From the NCBI RefSeq assembly GCF_030708455.1, contig NZ_JAUYWF010000003.1, positions 297,424-361,423 of the forward strand: a stretch of 64,000 bases of DNA. The letters are read 5' to 3'. Below are positions 30,347-39,268 of the stretch, piece after piece. The first letter of the stretch is position 1. Every line of letters begins with the position of its first letter. Under the pieces are notes generated by a model. That model saw only the letters and a list, made by a program, of their open reading frames with translations, had not been told where the DNA came from and did not search any database. The stretch is from Halomonas sp. SSL-5. Its GTDB lineage: Bacteria; Pseudomonadota; Gammaproteobacteria; Pseudomonadales; Halomonadaceae. A program made the position numbers and the translations under genes.

Positions 30347-31170
30347 GAGGAAACCTCCTGGCGCGCGATGCGCCATTCCAGGCCGGCCTTGGCGGCCAGG
30401 GTGAACAGGGCGATCAGTGCCAGCAGGGCGGCGCTGGAGAAGGCGCCCACGGCGTTGTAGTCCTGGTAGAGCTGCTCCAGGTGCAGGGGCAGGGTCATGG
30501 TCTCGCCGCGGATGGCGCCGGAGACCACCGAGACCGCACCGAACTCGCCTACCGCCCGGGCATTGGTGAGGATCACCCCGTAGAGCAGGGCCCAGCGGAT
30601 ATTGGGCAGGGTGACCCGGCGGAAGATGGTCCAGCCCGGCGCGCCCAGGGTCACCGCGGCCTCCTCCTCGCGGGAGCCCTGGGCCTGCATCAACGGGATC
30701 AGCTCGCGGGCCACGAAGGGGCTGGTCACGAACACCGTCACCATCAGGATGCCCGGCCAGGCGAACATCAGCTGGATGTCCTGGGCGTCGAGCCAGCCGC
30801 CGATCCAGCCGTTGCGGCCATAGAGCAGCAGGTAGACGAGCCCCGCCACCACCGGCGACACCGCGAAGGGAATATCGATCAGGGTCTGCAGCAGGCGACG
30901 GCCCGGAAACTGGAAGCGGGTCACCAGCCAGGCCAGGGCCACCCCGAACACCAGGCAGACGGGGATGGTCAACGCCGCGATGAACAGCGTCAGGCCGATG
31001 GCCGCCAGGGTGTACTCGTCGCTGACGTTGGCCCAGAACACGCCGACCCCCTGGGAGAAGGCCTGGGCGAAGATCGCCACCAGCGGCAGCAGCAGGAACA
31101 GGGCCGCCAGGAGCACGGCGACGGCAACCAGGACGCGGCGCACCGCCGGGGCATCACCGACACGTTGCAT
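30343..31170 (-). CDS. cysW: Sulfate ABC transporter, permease CysW
   Basis: A 275-residue permease with six or so membrane helices. The ATP-subunit contact loop is [20 protein letters not shown] near residue 170. The start at 31170 overlaps the TGA of cysT by one base. [20 protein letters not shown] near residue 215 is the CysW-type segment that distinguishes it from CysT. Confidence 0.94.
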   Translation of the reverse strand: MQRVGDAPAVRRVLVAVAVLLAALFLLLPLVAIFAQAFSQGVGVFWANVSDEYTLAAIGLTLFIAALTIPVCLVFGVALAWLVTRFQFPGRRLLQTLIDIPFAVSPVVAGLVYLLLYGRNGWIGGWLDAQDIQLMFAWPGILMVTVFVTSPFVARELIPLMQAQGSREEEAAVTLGAPGWTIFRRVTLPNIRWALLYGVILTNARAVGEFGAVSVVSGAIRGETMTLPLHLEQLYQDYNAVGAFSSAALLALIALFTLAAKAGLEWRIARQEVSS

Positions 31171-32021
31171 CAGCCGCGTCCTCCATGCAGTCGCTTGATG
31201 AAGTGGCCCTGCCAGATGTTGATGGCCAGCAGTAGCGCAAGGGAGACGGCCAGCACCACCGAGGCGATGGCCGAGGCGCCGGCATAGTCGTACTCCTGCA
31301 GCTTGACGAAGATCATCAGCGCGGTGATCTCGGTCTCGAAGGGGGCGTTGCCGGCGATGAAGATGATGGCCCCGAACTCGCCCAGCGAGCGCACGAAGGC
31401 CAGCCCGGTGCCGGTGACCAGTGCCGGCCACAGGTAGGGCAGGATCACCCGACGGAAGGCGGTGGCATCCGAGGCGCCCAGGGTCATCGCCGCCTCGTCG
31501 ACCTCGGGGGGCAGGTCCTCGAGCACCGGCTGCACCGTGCGCACCACGAAGGGAATGCTGGTGAAGGCCATGGCCAGGGAGATGCCCACCCAGGTGTAGG
31601 CCACCTGCAGGCCCGCCGGCTCGAGCAGCCGGCCGACCCAGCCGTTACCGGCATAGAGGGTGGCCAGGGTGATGCCGGCCACCGCGGTGGGCAGCGCGAA
31701 GGGCAGGTCCATCAGGGCATCGAGCAGGCGCTTGCCGGGGAACTCATAGCGCACCAGCACCCAGGCCAGCAGCAGCCCGAAGGCCGCGTTGGCCAGCGCC
31801 GCCAGCGCGGCGGCGGCGATGGTCACGGTGTAGCTGGCCACCACCCGGCCATCGCTGATGATCGCCCAGTACTCGGCCAGGCTGAGGCCCTTGAGCTGGC
31901 CCACCAGGCCGGTCATCGGCAGCAGCAGCACCAACGACACGAAGGTGAGGCTGATGCCCAGCGACAGGCCGAAACCGGGCAGCACGCGGCGGCGAGGCAG
32001 GGCGAGAGCCAGGGGACTCAT
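31170..32021 (-). CDS. cysT: Sulfate ABC transporter, permease CysT
   Basis: A 283-residue permease. The contact loop is VDEAAMTLGASDATAFRRVI near residue 182, followed by the CysT-type GEFGAIIFIAGN. The N-terminus begins with a short basic segment and a long first helix (GFGLSLGISLTFVSLVLLLP). It pairs with CysW to form the sulfate channel. It starts 17 bp after the binding-protein gene. Confidence 0.94.
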   Translation of the reverse strand: MSPLALALPRRRVLPGFGLSLGISLTFVSLVLLLPMTGLVGQLKGLSLAEYWAIISDGRVVASYTVTIAAAALAALANAAFGLLLAWVLVRYEFPGKRLLDALMDLPFALPTAVAGITLATLYAGNGWVGRLLEPAGLQVAYTWVGISLAMAFTSIPFVVRTVQPVLEDLPPEVDEAAMTLGASDATAFRRVILPYLWPALVTGTGLAFVRSLGEFGAIIFIAGNAPFETEITALMIFVKLQEYDYAGASAIASVVLAVSLALLLAINIWQGHFIKRLHGGRG

Positions 32022-32038
32022 CGCGTGACTCCCGGCGC

Positions 32039-33049
32039 TCAGCGGCGCTGCAGCTGGTCGAGCTGACCGCCGCTGCCGAAGTGGGTCTCCATGGCCTGAT
32101 CCCAGCCGCCGAAGACCTCCTCGACGCGCAGCAGCTCGGTCTCGGGGAACTGGTCGGCGAACTCCTCGACCACCGCCTCGTGGTGCACGCGGTAGTTGAA
32201 GCCGGCCAGCTGGCGCTGGGCCTCCTCGCGGTAGAGGTACTCCACGTAGGCCTGGGCGAGATCCTGGGTGCCGTTGCGCTCGGCGTTCTCCTCCACCACG
32301 GCGACCGGGAATTCGGCCAGGATGCTCACCGGTGGCACGATCACCTCGTAGTCGTCGCTGCCGTACTCGCCGCGGATGTTGTTGACCTCGGACTCGAAGC
32401 TGATCAGCACGTCGCCGATGCCGCGCTCGATGAAGCTGGTGGTGGCACCGCGGCCGCCGGTGTCGAACACCTTCACGTTGCCCAGGAAGTCGCGCATGAA
32501 GGCCTGGATCTGCGCCTCATCCCCGTCGTACTGATGATCCGCGAAGCCCCAGGCGGCCAGGTAGGTGTAGCGGCCGTTGCCGGAGGTCTTGGGGTTGGGA
32601 AAGACGATCTCCACGCCCTCGTCGTCCAGGTCGTCCCAGCCCTCGATCCCCTTGGGGTTGCCCTTGCGCACCAGGAAGGCGGTGGTGGAGTAGTAGGGTG
32701 AGGCGTTGTTGGGCAGCGCCTGCTGCCAGTCCTCGGCCACCAGGCCGTCATCGGCCAGCACCTGGACATCGGTGACCTGGTTGTAGGTCACCACGTCGGC
32801 GCGCAGTCCCTGGAGGATGGCGCGGGCCTGGGCCGAGGAGCCACCGTGGGACTGCTGGATGGCGACCTCCTCGCCCTGGGTCTCCTGCCAGTGGGCGATG
32901 AACTCGGGGTTGATGGCGGAGAACAGCTCCCGAGCGATATCGTAGGAGGAGTTGAGCAGCTCGCGCTCGGCGGCCATCGCCGGGGCAGTCAGGCCGGCGC
33001 CCAGGGCGATGGCGAGCAGCGAGCGCGGAAAGCGCAGATCGAGGGTCAT
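32039..33049 (-). CDS. cysP: Sulfate ABC transporter, periplasmic binding protein
   Basis: A 336-residue binding protein. The ATG at 33049 gives a signal peptide ending at LTAPAMAAE. ELLNSSYDIARELF, IQQSHGGSSAQARAI, and NPKTSGNGRYTYLAAWGFA are typical of the Sbp/CysP family. Sbp and CysP overlap in sequence, so the symbol marks operon position and not a proven preference for thiosulfate. An AT-rich island with an inverted repeat (33126-33142) lies upstream and may bind CysB. Confidence 0.93.
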   Translation of the reverse strand: MTLDLRFPRSLLAIALGAGLTAPAMAAERELLNSSYDIARELFSAINPEFIAHWQETQGEEVAIQQSHGGSSAQARAILQGLRADVVTYNQVTDVQVLADDGLVAEDWQQALPNNASPYYSTTAFLVRKGNPKGIEGWDDLDDEGVEIVFPNPKTSGNGRYTYLAAWGFADHQYDGDEAQIQAFMRDFLGNVKVFDTGGRGATTSFIERGIGDVLISFESEVNNIRGEYGSDDYEVIVPPVSILAEFPVAVVEENAERNGTQDLAQAYVEYLYREEAQRQLAGFNYRVHHEAVVEEFADQFPETELLRVEEVFGGWDQAMETHFGSGGQLDQLQRR

Positions 33050-33125
33050 GGCGAGACTCCTGAGGAAGGGGGATAACATTGTGAGCAGGTTATGAGCCAT
33101 TAAAGGTAATTACAATGGTGTTTTT

Positions 33126-33142
33126 TATTCAATTTTAGAATA
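33126..33142 (-). promoter_or_regulatory. Candidate CysB site upstream of cysP
   Basis: TATTC and GAATA form a perfect inverted repeat around a 7-bp AT-only spacer, inside a markedly AT-rich island (about 33080-33148) in otherwise GC-rich DNA. It lies 77-93 bp before the cysP start. Similar GAATAA/TTATTC elements lie upstream of cysB and cysH, suggesting a shared regulator; CysB is the obvious candidate. Confidence 0.45.
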
Positions 33143-33233
33143 TATCCCTGCGCCCCCGCGCTTGCCTGCGCCTGCCGGCGGCAGGGCGGTCTGGTAGAAT
33201 GCGTCCTCTCGTCATCGACCCGGGACTCCAGCC

Positions 33234-33935
33234 ATGACCGACGCGACTCGCGACTTCCAGATCGCGCCCTCGATCCTCTCCGCCGACTTCGCCCGGCTGG
33301 GTGAGGAGGTGGACGACGTCCTCGCCTCCGGCGCCGATATCGTCCACTTCGACGTGATGGACAACCACTACGTGCCCAACCTGACCATCGGCCCCATGGT
33401 CTGTGCGGCACTGCGCAAGCATGGCGTGACCGCCCCCATCGACGTGCACCTGATGGTGCGCCCCGTGGACCAGCTGATCGGCGACTTCATCGACGCCGGC
33501 GCCAGCATCATCACCTTCCACCCCGAGGCCTCCGATCATATCGACCGCTCCCTGCAGCTGATCCGCGACGGTGGCTGCCGGGCCGGCCTGGTCTTCAACC
33601 CGGCCACGCCGCTGTCGTATCTCGACTACGTAATGGACAAGGTCGACATGGTGCTGCTGATGAGCGTCAACCCCGGCTTCGGCGGTCAGTCGTTCATTCC
33701 CGCCACCCTCGACAAGCTGCGCGAGGCGCGCCGGCGCATCGATGCCTCCGGCCGTGATATCCGCCTCGAGGTGGATGGCGGGGTCAAGGTCGACAATATC
33801 GCCGAGGTCGCCCGCGCCGGGGCCGATACCTTCGTGGCCGGCTCGGCGGTGTTCAAGGCGAGGAACGCTTCGGACCCGCACCGCTATGACGGCGTGATCC
33901 GCGAGTTTCGCGAGCAGCTCGCCGGCGCCCGCTGA
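33234..33935 (+). CDS. rpe: Ribulose-phosphate 3-epimerase
   Basis: A 233-residue TIM-barrel enzyme of the pentose phosphate pathway, interconverting ribulose 5-phosphate and xylulose 5-phosphate. [49 protein letters not shown], and [11 protein letters not shown] are all present, with the metal-binding His and Asp residues. A TAGAAT hexamer at 33195-33200 is a plausible -10. The GIY-YIG/gph gene starts 4 bp downstream. Confidence 0.97.
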   Translation: MTDATRDFQIAPSILSADFARLGEEVDDVLASGADIVHFDVMDNHYVPNLTIGPMVCAALRKHGVTAPIDVHLMVRPVDQLIGDFIDAGASIITFHPEASDHIDRSLQLIRDGGCRAGLVFNPATPLSYLDYVMDKVDMVLLMSVNPGFGGQSFIPATLDKLREARRRIDASGRDIRLEVDGGVKVDNIAEVARAGADTFVAGSAVFKARNASDPHRYDGVIREFREQLAGAR

Positions 33936-33939
33936 GGCC

Positions 33940-34935
33940 ATGAGCGTCGAGCATGCGGCGCGTGAGGCGCCGCTATGGCACCTCTACCTGCTGGAGACCG
34001 CCGCCGGTGCTCTCTACACCGGCATCACCACCGACGTGGCCCGGCGCCTGGCCGAGCATGCCGCCGGGCGTGGCGCCAAGGCGTTGCGCGGCCGCGGTCC
34101 ATTGACGCTGCGTCACCACGAGCCGGTAGGCGGCCACGGCGAGGCGCTGCGCCTGGAGGCCGAGATCAAGCGGCTCTCCGCTGCGAGAAAGCGGGCCTGG
34201 CTGGCGCAGCGCCAGGCCTCGTTAGGACAGACCCGAGTCGGCGCCCCCGCGCCGCCACAAGGAGCACGCATGCATCCCATTCTCGACGGCATCGAGCTGG
34301 TGGCCTTCGACCTCGACGGTACCCTGATCGACTCGGTGCCCGACCTGGCGGCCGCCGTGGACATGACCCTGAGCGAGCTCGGCCTGACCGAGGCGGGCGA
34401 GAAGAAGGTCAGCCTCTGGGTCGGCAATGGTGCGCTCAAGCTCGTCGAGCGGGCGCTGGCCGATGCCCTGGGTGAGACGCCGTCGCCGCAGCGGCTGGAG
34501 CAGGCACACCAGCGCTTCCTGCACCATTACGGGCGAGACGTGGGGGCGCGCACGCGCCTCTATCCCGGCGTCGTCGAGGGCCTCGATGCCCTGCGCGAGT
34601 GCGGGCTGTCGCTGGCGCTGGTCACCAACAAGCCCCACGCCTTCATCGCGCCGCTGCTCGAGGGGTTGGGCCTAGCCGGGTACTTCGCGCTCTGCCTGGG
34701 CGGCGACAGCCTCCCCGAGAAGAAGCCCCATCCGGCTCCGCTGCTGCACGTCGCGGCCCTCTTCGATGTCCCGCCGTCGGCGTGCCTGATGGTGGGCGAC
34801 TCACGCCACGATATCGCCGCCGGCAAGGCCGCGGGTTTCCGCACCCTGGCGGTCCCCTATGGCTACAACCACGGCGAGCCGGTGCACGACAGCGGCCCGG
34901 ATGGCGTGGTTGAATCGCTGGCGGAACTCGTTTAA
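33940..34935 (+). CDS. gph: GIY-YIG nuclease domain fused to phosphoglycolate phosphatase
   Basis: One open frame of 331 codons with no stop between two complete domains. Residues 1 to about 95 are a UPF0213-type GIY-YIG domain ([20 protein letters not shown], then [18 protein letters not shown]). From Met111, a full HAD phosphatase follows: [10 protein letters not shown] with Asp124/Asp126, [16 protein letters not shown], and [21 protein letters not shown] (34259-34264) lies 5 bp before the codon of Met111, so a separate phosphatase may also be made. Gph removes 2-phosphoglycolate; the nuclease domain's role is unknown. A sequencing error in the linker cannot be excluded. Confidence 0.85.
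   Translation: MSVEHAAREAPLWHLYLLETAAGALYTGITTDVARRLAEHAAGRGAKALRGRGPLTLRHHEPVGGHGEALRLEAEIKRLSAARKRAWLAQRQASLGQTRVGAPAPPQGARMHPILDGIELVAFDLDGTLIDSVPDLAAAVDMTLSELGLTEAGEKKVSLWVGNGALKLVERALADALGETPSPQRLEQAHQRFLHHYGRDVGARTRLYPGVVEGLDALRECGLSLALVTNKPHAFIAPLLEGLGLAGYFALCLGGDSLPEKKPHPAPLLHVAALFDVPPSACLMVGDSRHDIAAGKAAGFRTLAVPYGYNHGEPVHDSGPDGVVESLAELV
34259..34272 (+). promoter_or_regulatory. Internal ribosome-binding site and ATG for stand-alone Gph
   Basis: AAGGAG at 34259-34264 and ATG at 34270 have ideal spacing inside the fused frame. The ATG is where ordinary Gph proteins begin, so the phosphatase could be translated alone as a 221-residue product. Confidence 0.6.
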
Positions 34936-34991
34936 CGTGAGTCAGGCTATTGCTATAAGGTAGAGCCTTTTCAATATGTTATTGATATAAG
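34931..34991 (+). promoter_or_regulatory. AT-rich promoter region before the trp leader
   Basis: Two -10-like TATAAG hexamers occur, at 34954-34959 (with an upstream TG, an extended -10) and at 34986-34991. No strong -35 is visible. The sharp drop in GC content after the gph stop fits a promoter for the trp genes. Confidence 0.4.
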
Positions 34992-35009
34992 ACGCGGACA
35001 CCCCCCTCG

Positions 35010-35111
35010 ATGACCACCCGCATGTTCACGGACAACACCCGCTCCAGCGGCACCCCCCATACCGCCTACCTGTCTGCCCGGCCGCCCGCCCGGGGCGGCT
35101 GGCGATGGTGA
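35010..35111 (+). CDS. trpL: Probable trp operon leader peptide (ends Trp-Arg-Trp-stop)
   Basis: A 33-codon frame between gph and trpE whose last codons are TGG CGA TGG TGA (35100-35111). Two Trp codons directly before a stop are what attenuation leaders use to sense charged tRNA-Trp. TGGCGATGG (35100-35108) can pair with CCATTGCCA (35153-35161), and GGCGGC (35094-35099) with GCCGCC (35137-35142), so alternative structures are possible. No clear terminator with a U-run is seen, and the ribosome site before 35010 is weak; ATG 35022 is an alternative start. Confidence 0.5.
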   Translation: MTTRMFTDNTRSSGTPHTAYLSARPPARGGWRW

Positions 35112-35186
35112 CGCTCACTCCACTCGCTTGAGCCGCGCCGCCTGGGCGCCCGCCATTGCCAACCCGTCTTATCGAGGATTCCGGGC

Positions 35187-36686
35187 ATGATGACCCCCGA
35201 ACGCTTTCATGAGCTGGCCGATGCCGGCTATAACCGCATCCCGGTCACCCGGGAGGTGCTGGCCGATCTCGACACACCGCTTTCCACCTATATGAAGCTC
35301 GCCAACACGCCCTGGACCTTCCTGCTGGAGTCGGTGCAGGGCGGCGAGAAGTGGGGGCGCTACTCGATCATCGGCCTGCCCTGTCGCGAACGCATCGAGG
35401 TGCGTGGCTTCAGCGTCAGCCATATCGTCGACGGTGAGCTCCACGGCGCCGCCGAGGTCGAGGACCCGCTGGCCTGGATCGAGCAGTTCCAGGCGCGCTT
35501 CAAGGTGCCGCGCCTGGACGACCAGCCGCGCTTCGACGGTGGCCTGGTGGGCTACTTCGGTTACGACACCATCCGCTATATCGAGCCGCGCCTGCGCAGC
35601 GAGGCCGCCGCCGCCAAGCCCGACCCGATCGGCGTGCCGGATATCCTGCTGATGGTGTGCGACGAGCTGGTGGTGTTCGACAACCTCTCCGGTCGCCTGA
35701 CCCTGTGGACCCATGCCGACCCGGTGGAACCCGGCGCCTATGCCAATGCCGTTGAGCGCCTCGAGGCCCTGGAGATCCGTCTGCGCAGCGCGACCCTGAA
35801 TACCGTCAGTCCCGGTACCGGCAGCGCCGCGGTGGAGGAGGGCGACTTCACCTCCGGCTTCACCGAGGCGGGCTTCAAGGCCGCGGTGGAGACCATCAAG
35901 GAGTACGTGCTGGCCGGCGACGTCATGCAGTGCGTGCCCTCCCAGCGCATGTCGATTCCCTACCGCGCCGCGCCGCTCGACCTCTACCGGGCGCTGCGCA
36001 GCCTCAACCCGTCGCCCTACATGTTCTACCTCGACCTGGGCGATCACCAGGTGGCCGGCTCCTCGCCGGAGATCCTCACCCGCCTGGAGGAGGGCGAGGT
36101 GACGGTGCGTCCCATCGCCGGCACCCGCAAGCGCGGCCGCACCGAGGCCGAGGACCGGGAGCTCGAGGAGGAGCTGCTGGCCGACCCCAAGGAGCGCGCC
36201 GAGCACCTGATGCTGATCGACCTGGGCCGCAACGACGTGGGCCGCATCAGCGAGACCGGCTCGGTCAAGGTCACCGAGGAGATGGTGGTGGAGCGCTACT
36301 CCCACGTCATGCATATCGTCTCCAACGTCACCGGGCGCCTCTCGCCGGGGCTCACCGCCATGGATGCCCTGCGCGCCACCTTCCCCGCAGGCACCGTCTC
36401 CGGGGCGCCCAAGATCCGCGCGCTGGAGATCATCGACGAGCTCGAGCCGGTCAAGCGGGGCATCTACTCCGGCGCCGTGGGCTACCTCTCCTGGCACGGC
36501 AACCTGGACACCGCCATCGCCATCCGCACCGCGGTGATCAAGGATGGCCAGCTCCACGTCCAGGCCGGGGCCGGCATCGTCGCCGACTCGGTGCCCGAGA
36601 TGGAGTGGCAGGAGACCCTCAACAAGGGACGCGCCCTGTTTCGCGCCGTGGCCATGGCCGAGCGCGGCCTGGACAACCTCGAATAG
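35187..36686 (+). CDS. trpE: Anthranilate synthase component I
   Basis: A 499-residue enzyme converting chorismate to anthranilate with ammonia supplied by Trp[17 protein letters not shown] near residue 45 includes the LLES tryptophan-feedback motif. The chorismate-binding domain shows [28 protein letters not shown], and [16 protein letters not shown]. The Ala in PIAGT is the TrpE form, in contrast to the Lys of PabB at 53403. trpG follows after 22 bp. Confidence 0.97.
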   Translation: MMTPERFHELADAGYNRIPVTREVLADLDTPLSTYMKLANTPWTFLLESVQGGEKWGRYSIIGLPCRERIEVRGFSVSHIVDGELHGAAEVEDPLAWIEQFQARFKVPRLDDQPRFDGGLVGYFGYDTIRYIEPRLRSEAAAAKPDPIGVPDILLMVCDELVVFDNLSGRLTLWTHADPVEPGAYANAVERLEALEIRLRSATLNTVSPGTGSAAVEEGDFTSGFTEAGFKAAVETIKEYVLAGDVMQCVPSQRMSIPYRAAPLDLYRALRSLNPSPYMFYLDLGDHQVAGSSPEILTRLEEGEVTVRPIAGTRKRGRTEAEDRELEEELLADPKERAEHLMLIDLGRNDVGRISETGSVKVTEEMVVERYSHVMHIVSNVTGRLSPGLTAMDALRATFPAGTVSGAPKIRALEIIDELEPVKRGIYSGAVGYLSWHGNLDTAIAIRTAVIKDGQLHVQAGAGIVADSVPEMEWQETLNKGRALFRAVAMAERGLDNLE

Positions 36687-36708
36687 CCCGGTGGCGGAGA
36701 GACGACAC

Positions 36709-37320
36709 ATGACAGTCTGCATGATCGACAACTACGACAGCTTCACCTTCAACGTGGTGCAGTATCTGGGCGAGTTGGGCGCCGCGGTGGAGACCCACCG
36801 CAACGACGCCATCACCCTCGACCAGATCGAGGCCATGGCCCCGACCCATCTGGTGATCTCGCCGGGACCCTGTACCCCCGACCAGGCCGGCATCTCCATG
36901 GAGGCCATCCGCCACTTTGCCGGCCGCTTGCCGATCCTCGGCATCTGCCTCGGGCATCAGGCCATCGGCCAGGTCTATGGCGGCGCGGTGGTGCGTGCGC
37001 CTCAGGTGATGCACGGCAAGACCTCGGCCATCCGCCACGCCGGCCTGGGGGTGTTCGAGGGCCTGGAGGATCCGCTGGAGGTGACCCGCTATCACTCCCT
37101 GGTGGTGGATCGGGCGACGCTGCCCGAGTGCCTGGAGGTCACCGCCTGGACCGATGATAATGACATCACGCCGGGGTTGATCATGGGCCTGCGCCACCGC
37201 GCGCTGGACGTGGAGGGCGTGCAGTTCCACCCCGAGTCGATCCTGACCCGCCAGGGCCACGAGCTGCTGGCCAACTTCCTCAAGCGTCGTGCGCAAGCGC
37301 CGCTGGGCCGTGCCGAATAG
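36709..37320 (+). CDS. trpG: Anthranilate synthase component II (glutamine amidotransferase)
   Basis: A 203-residue class I amidotransferase. The nucleophile Cys is in [11 protein letters not shown] near residue 80, and the His/Glu pair is in FHPESIL near residue 175. [16 protein letters not shown] is the typical start. It supplies ammonia to TrpE and may also serve PabB, since no separate pabA is seen here. The TAG stop overlaps the ribosome site of trpD. Confidence 0.96.
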   Translation: MTVCMIDNYDSFTFNVVQYLGELGAAVETHRNDAITLDQIEAMAPTHLVISPGPCTPDQAGISMEAIRHFAGRLPILGICLGHQAIGQVYGGAVVRAPQVMHGKTSAIRHAGLGVFEGLEDPLEVTRYHSLVVDRATLPECLEVTAWTDDNDITPGLIMGLRHRALDVEGVQFHPESILTRQGHELLANFLKRRAQAPLGRAE

Positions 37321-37327
37321 GAGAACC

Positions 37328-38350
37328 ATGATGCAGATGCGAGATGCCCTCGCTGCCCTGATGCGCCGCGAGAACCTCAGCTTCGCCGAGACCCATGAGG
37401 TGATGCGCCAGATCATGACCGGGGAGGCCAGCGACCCGCAGATCGCCGCCCTGCTGATGGGCATGGCGATGAAGGGCGAGACCGCCGAGGAGATCAGCGC
37501 CGCCGCCCAGGTGATGCGCGAACTGATGAAGCCGGTGCACCTCGCCGCCGAGAACGTGGTCGACATCGTCGGCACCGGCGGCGACGGCGCCAACCTGTTC
37601 AACGTCTCCACCGCCTCCAGCTTCGTGGTGGCGGCGGCCGGGGGGCATGTGGCCAAGCACGGCAACCGCGGGGTTTCCTCCTCGTCGGGCAGCGCCGACC
37701 TCTTCGCCGTCGCCGGCATCCACCTCGACCTCGACGCCGAGCAGGTGGCGCGTTGCATCGAGCAGGTGGGCGTGGGCTTCATGTTCGCCCCCAACCACCA
37801 CCCGGCGATGCGCTACGCCGTGGCGCCGCGCCGCGAGATGGGCGTGCGCACCCTGTTCAATATCCTGGGGCCGCTGACCAACCCCGCCGGCGCCCCCAAC
37901 CAGGTGCTGGGCGTCTACGCCCCGGAGCTGGTGCCGCTGATGGCCGACGTGCTGCGTCGCCTGGGCAGCCACCACGTGCTGGTGGTGCACGCCGAGGATG
38001 GCCTGGACGAGATCTCCCTGGCCCAGCCCACCCTGGTGGCCGAGCTGAAGGAGGGCGAGATCCACGAGTACGTGATCACCCCGGAGGCGTTCGGCATCAA
38101 GCGCCAGTCCCTGGAGCCGCTGCGGGTCGCCTCCGCCGAGGACAGCCTGCGCCTGGTGGAGCAGGCCCTGGTCGGCCAGGGGCCGGCGGCGGATATCGTC
38201 GCGCTGAACGCCGGCGCGGCCCTCTACGCCGCCGACGTGGCCGACAGCCTCGAAGAGGGCGTGGCCCTGGCCCAGGACGCCCAGGCCTCGAAGCTGCCCC
38301 TCGAGAAGCTCAAGGAACTGGCCAACTTCACCCGCGTCTTCCTGCAGTGA
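37328..38350 (+). CDS. trpD: Anthranilate phosphoribosyltransferase
   Basis: A 340-residue enzyme joining anthranilate to PRPP. The PRPP loop is [14 protein letters not shown] near residue 82, with [15 protein letters not shown] and the family segment [13 protein letters not shown] downstream. AGGAG at 37319-37323 precedes adjacent ATG codons at 37328 and 37331; either could start translation, and the second has the better spacing. Confidence 0.96.
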   Translation: MMQMRDALAALMRRENLSFAETHEVMRQIMTGEASDPQIAALLMGMAMKGETAEEISAAAQVMRELMKPVHLAAENVVDIVGTGGDGANLFNVSTASSFVVAAAGGHVAKHGNRGVSSSSGSADLFAVAGIHLDLDAEQVARCIEQVGVGFMFAPNHHPAMRYAVAPRREMGVRTLFNILGPLTNPAGAPNQVLGVYAPELVPLMADVLRRLGSHHVLVVHAEDGLDEISLAQPTLVAELKEGEIHEYVITPEAFGIKRQSLEPLRVASAEDSLRLVEQALVGQGPAADIVALNAGAALYAADVADSLEEGVALAQDAQASKLPLEKLKELANFTRVFLQ

Positions 38351-38393
38351 GCGCCCGCCGCTCTCTCAGCGCACCCCCAAGAGGAGTTACCCC

Positions 38394-39197
38394 ATGAGCG
38401 GTTCCGCTACCCCGACCATCCTGACCCGTATCCTCGCCCGCAAGGAGGAGGAGGTCGCCGAGCGCAGCCGCGCCGTGCCCGAGGTCGAGCTGCTGCGCCT
38501 GGCCGCCGAGCAGGGGGCGCCGCGGGGGTTCAATGCGGCGCTGGCGCGCCGTATTGCCCAGGGCGACCCGGCGGTGATCGCCGAGGTCAAGAAGGCCTCG
38601 CCTTCCCGGGGGGTGATCCGCGAGGACTTCAGGCCCGGCGAGATCGCCGCCAGCTACGCCGAGGGCGGCGCCGCCTGCCTCTCGGTGCTCACCGATGCCG
38701 ACTTCTTCCAGGGCCACGAGGACTACCTGATCGAGGCCCGCGACGCCTGCAGCATGCCGGTGATCCGCAAGGACTTCATCACCCACGGCTACCAGGTGAG
38801 CGAGGCCCGCGCCATCGGCGCCGACTGCATCCTGCTGATCGTCGCCGCCCTGGACGACGCCCAGCTGGCCGACCTGCACCGCCAGGCGCAGGAACTGGGC
38901 ATGGACGTGCTGGTGGAGGTCCATGATGCCCTGGAGCTCGAGCGAGCCCTCAGGCTCGACCTCGACCTGGTGGGCATCAACAACCGCGACCTGCACACCT
39001 TCGATACCCGCCTCGACACCACCCTGGAGCTGCTGCCGCGGATACCCGCCGGCGTCACCGTGGTCACCGAGTCCGGCATCCACACCCCCGGCGACGTGCT
39101 GCGCATGCGCGAACATGACGTCAACGCCTTCCTGGTCGGCGAGGCCTTCATGCGCGAGGACGACCCCGGCGAGGCGCTGCGCCGGCTGTTCTTCTAG
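38394..39197 (+). CDS. trpC: Indole-3-glycerol-phosphate synthase
   Basis: A 267-residue TIM-barrel enzyme closing the indole ring. [50 protein letters not shown], and [11 protein letters not shown] are the standard motifs with the catalytic Lys and Glu residues. It is monofunctional; no trpF follows, as is usual in pseudomonad-like arrangements. GGAG lies just before the ATG. A perfect palindrome ends the operon. Confidence 0.97.
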   Translation: MSGSATPTILTRILARKEEEVAERSRAVPEVELLRLAAEQGAPRGFNAALARRIAQGDPAVIAEVKKASPSRGVIREDFRPGEIAASYAEGGAACLSVLTDADFFQGHEDYLIEARDACSMPVIRKDFITHGYQVSEARAIGADCILLIVAALDDAQLADLHRQAQELGMDVLVEVHDALELERALRLDLDLVGINNRDLHTFDTRLDTTLELLPRIPAGVTVVTESGIHTPGDVLRMREHDVNAFLVGEAFMREDDPGEALRRLFF

Positions 39198-39216
39198 GCG
39201 CTTCAGACCACGTAAC

Positions 39217-39252
39217 ACGCCAGCGGGCAGCCCTAGGGCTGCCCGCTGGCGT
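39217..39252. terminator. 36-bp perfect palindrome between trpC and the TonB receptor gene
   Basis: A 16-bp arm ACGCCAGCGGGCAGCC, the loop CTAG, and the exact complement. It lies between convergent genes, 19 bp after trpC and 16 bp after the receptor gene, so it can end transcripts from both sides. Neither side has a T-run. Confidence 0.65.
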
Positions 39253-39268
39253 AACGAGGCCTGACCGA

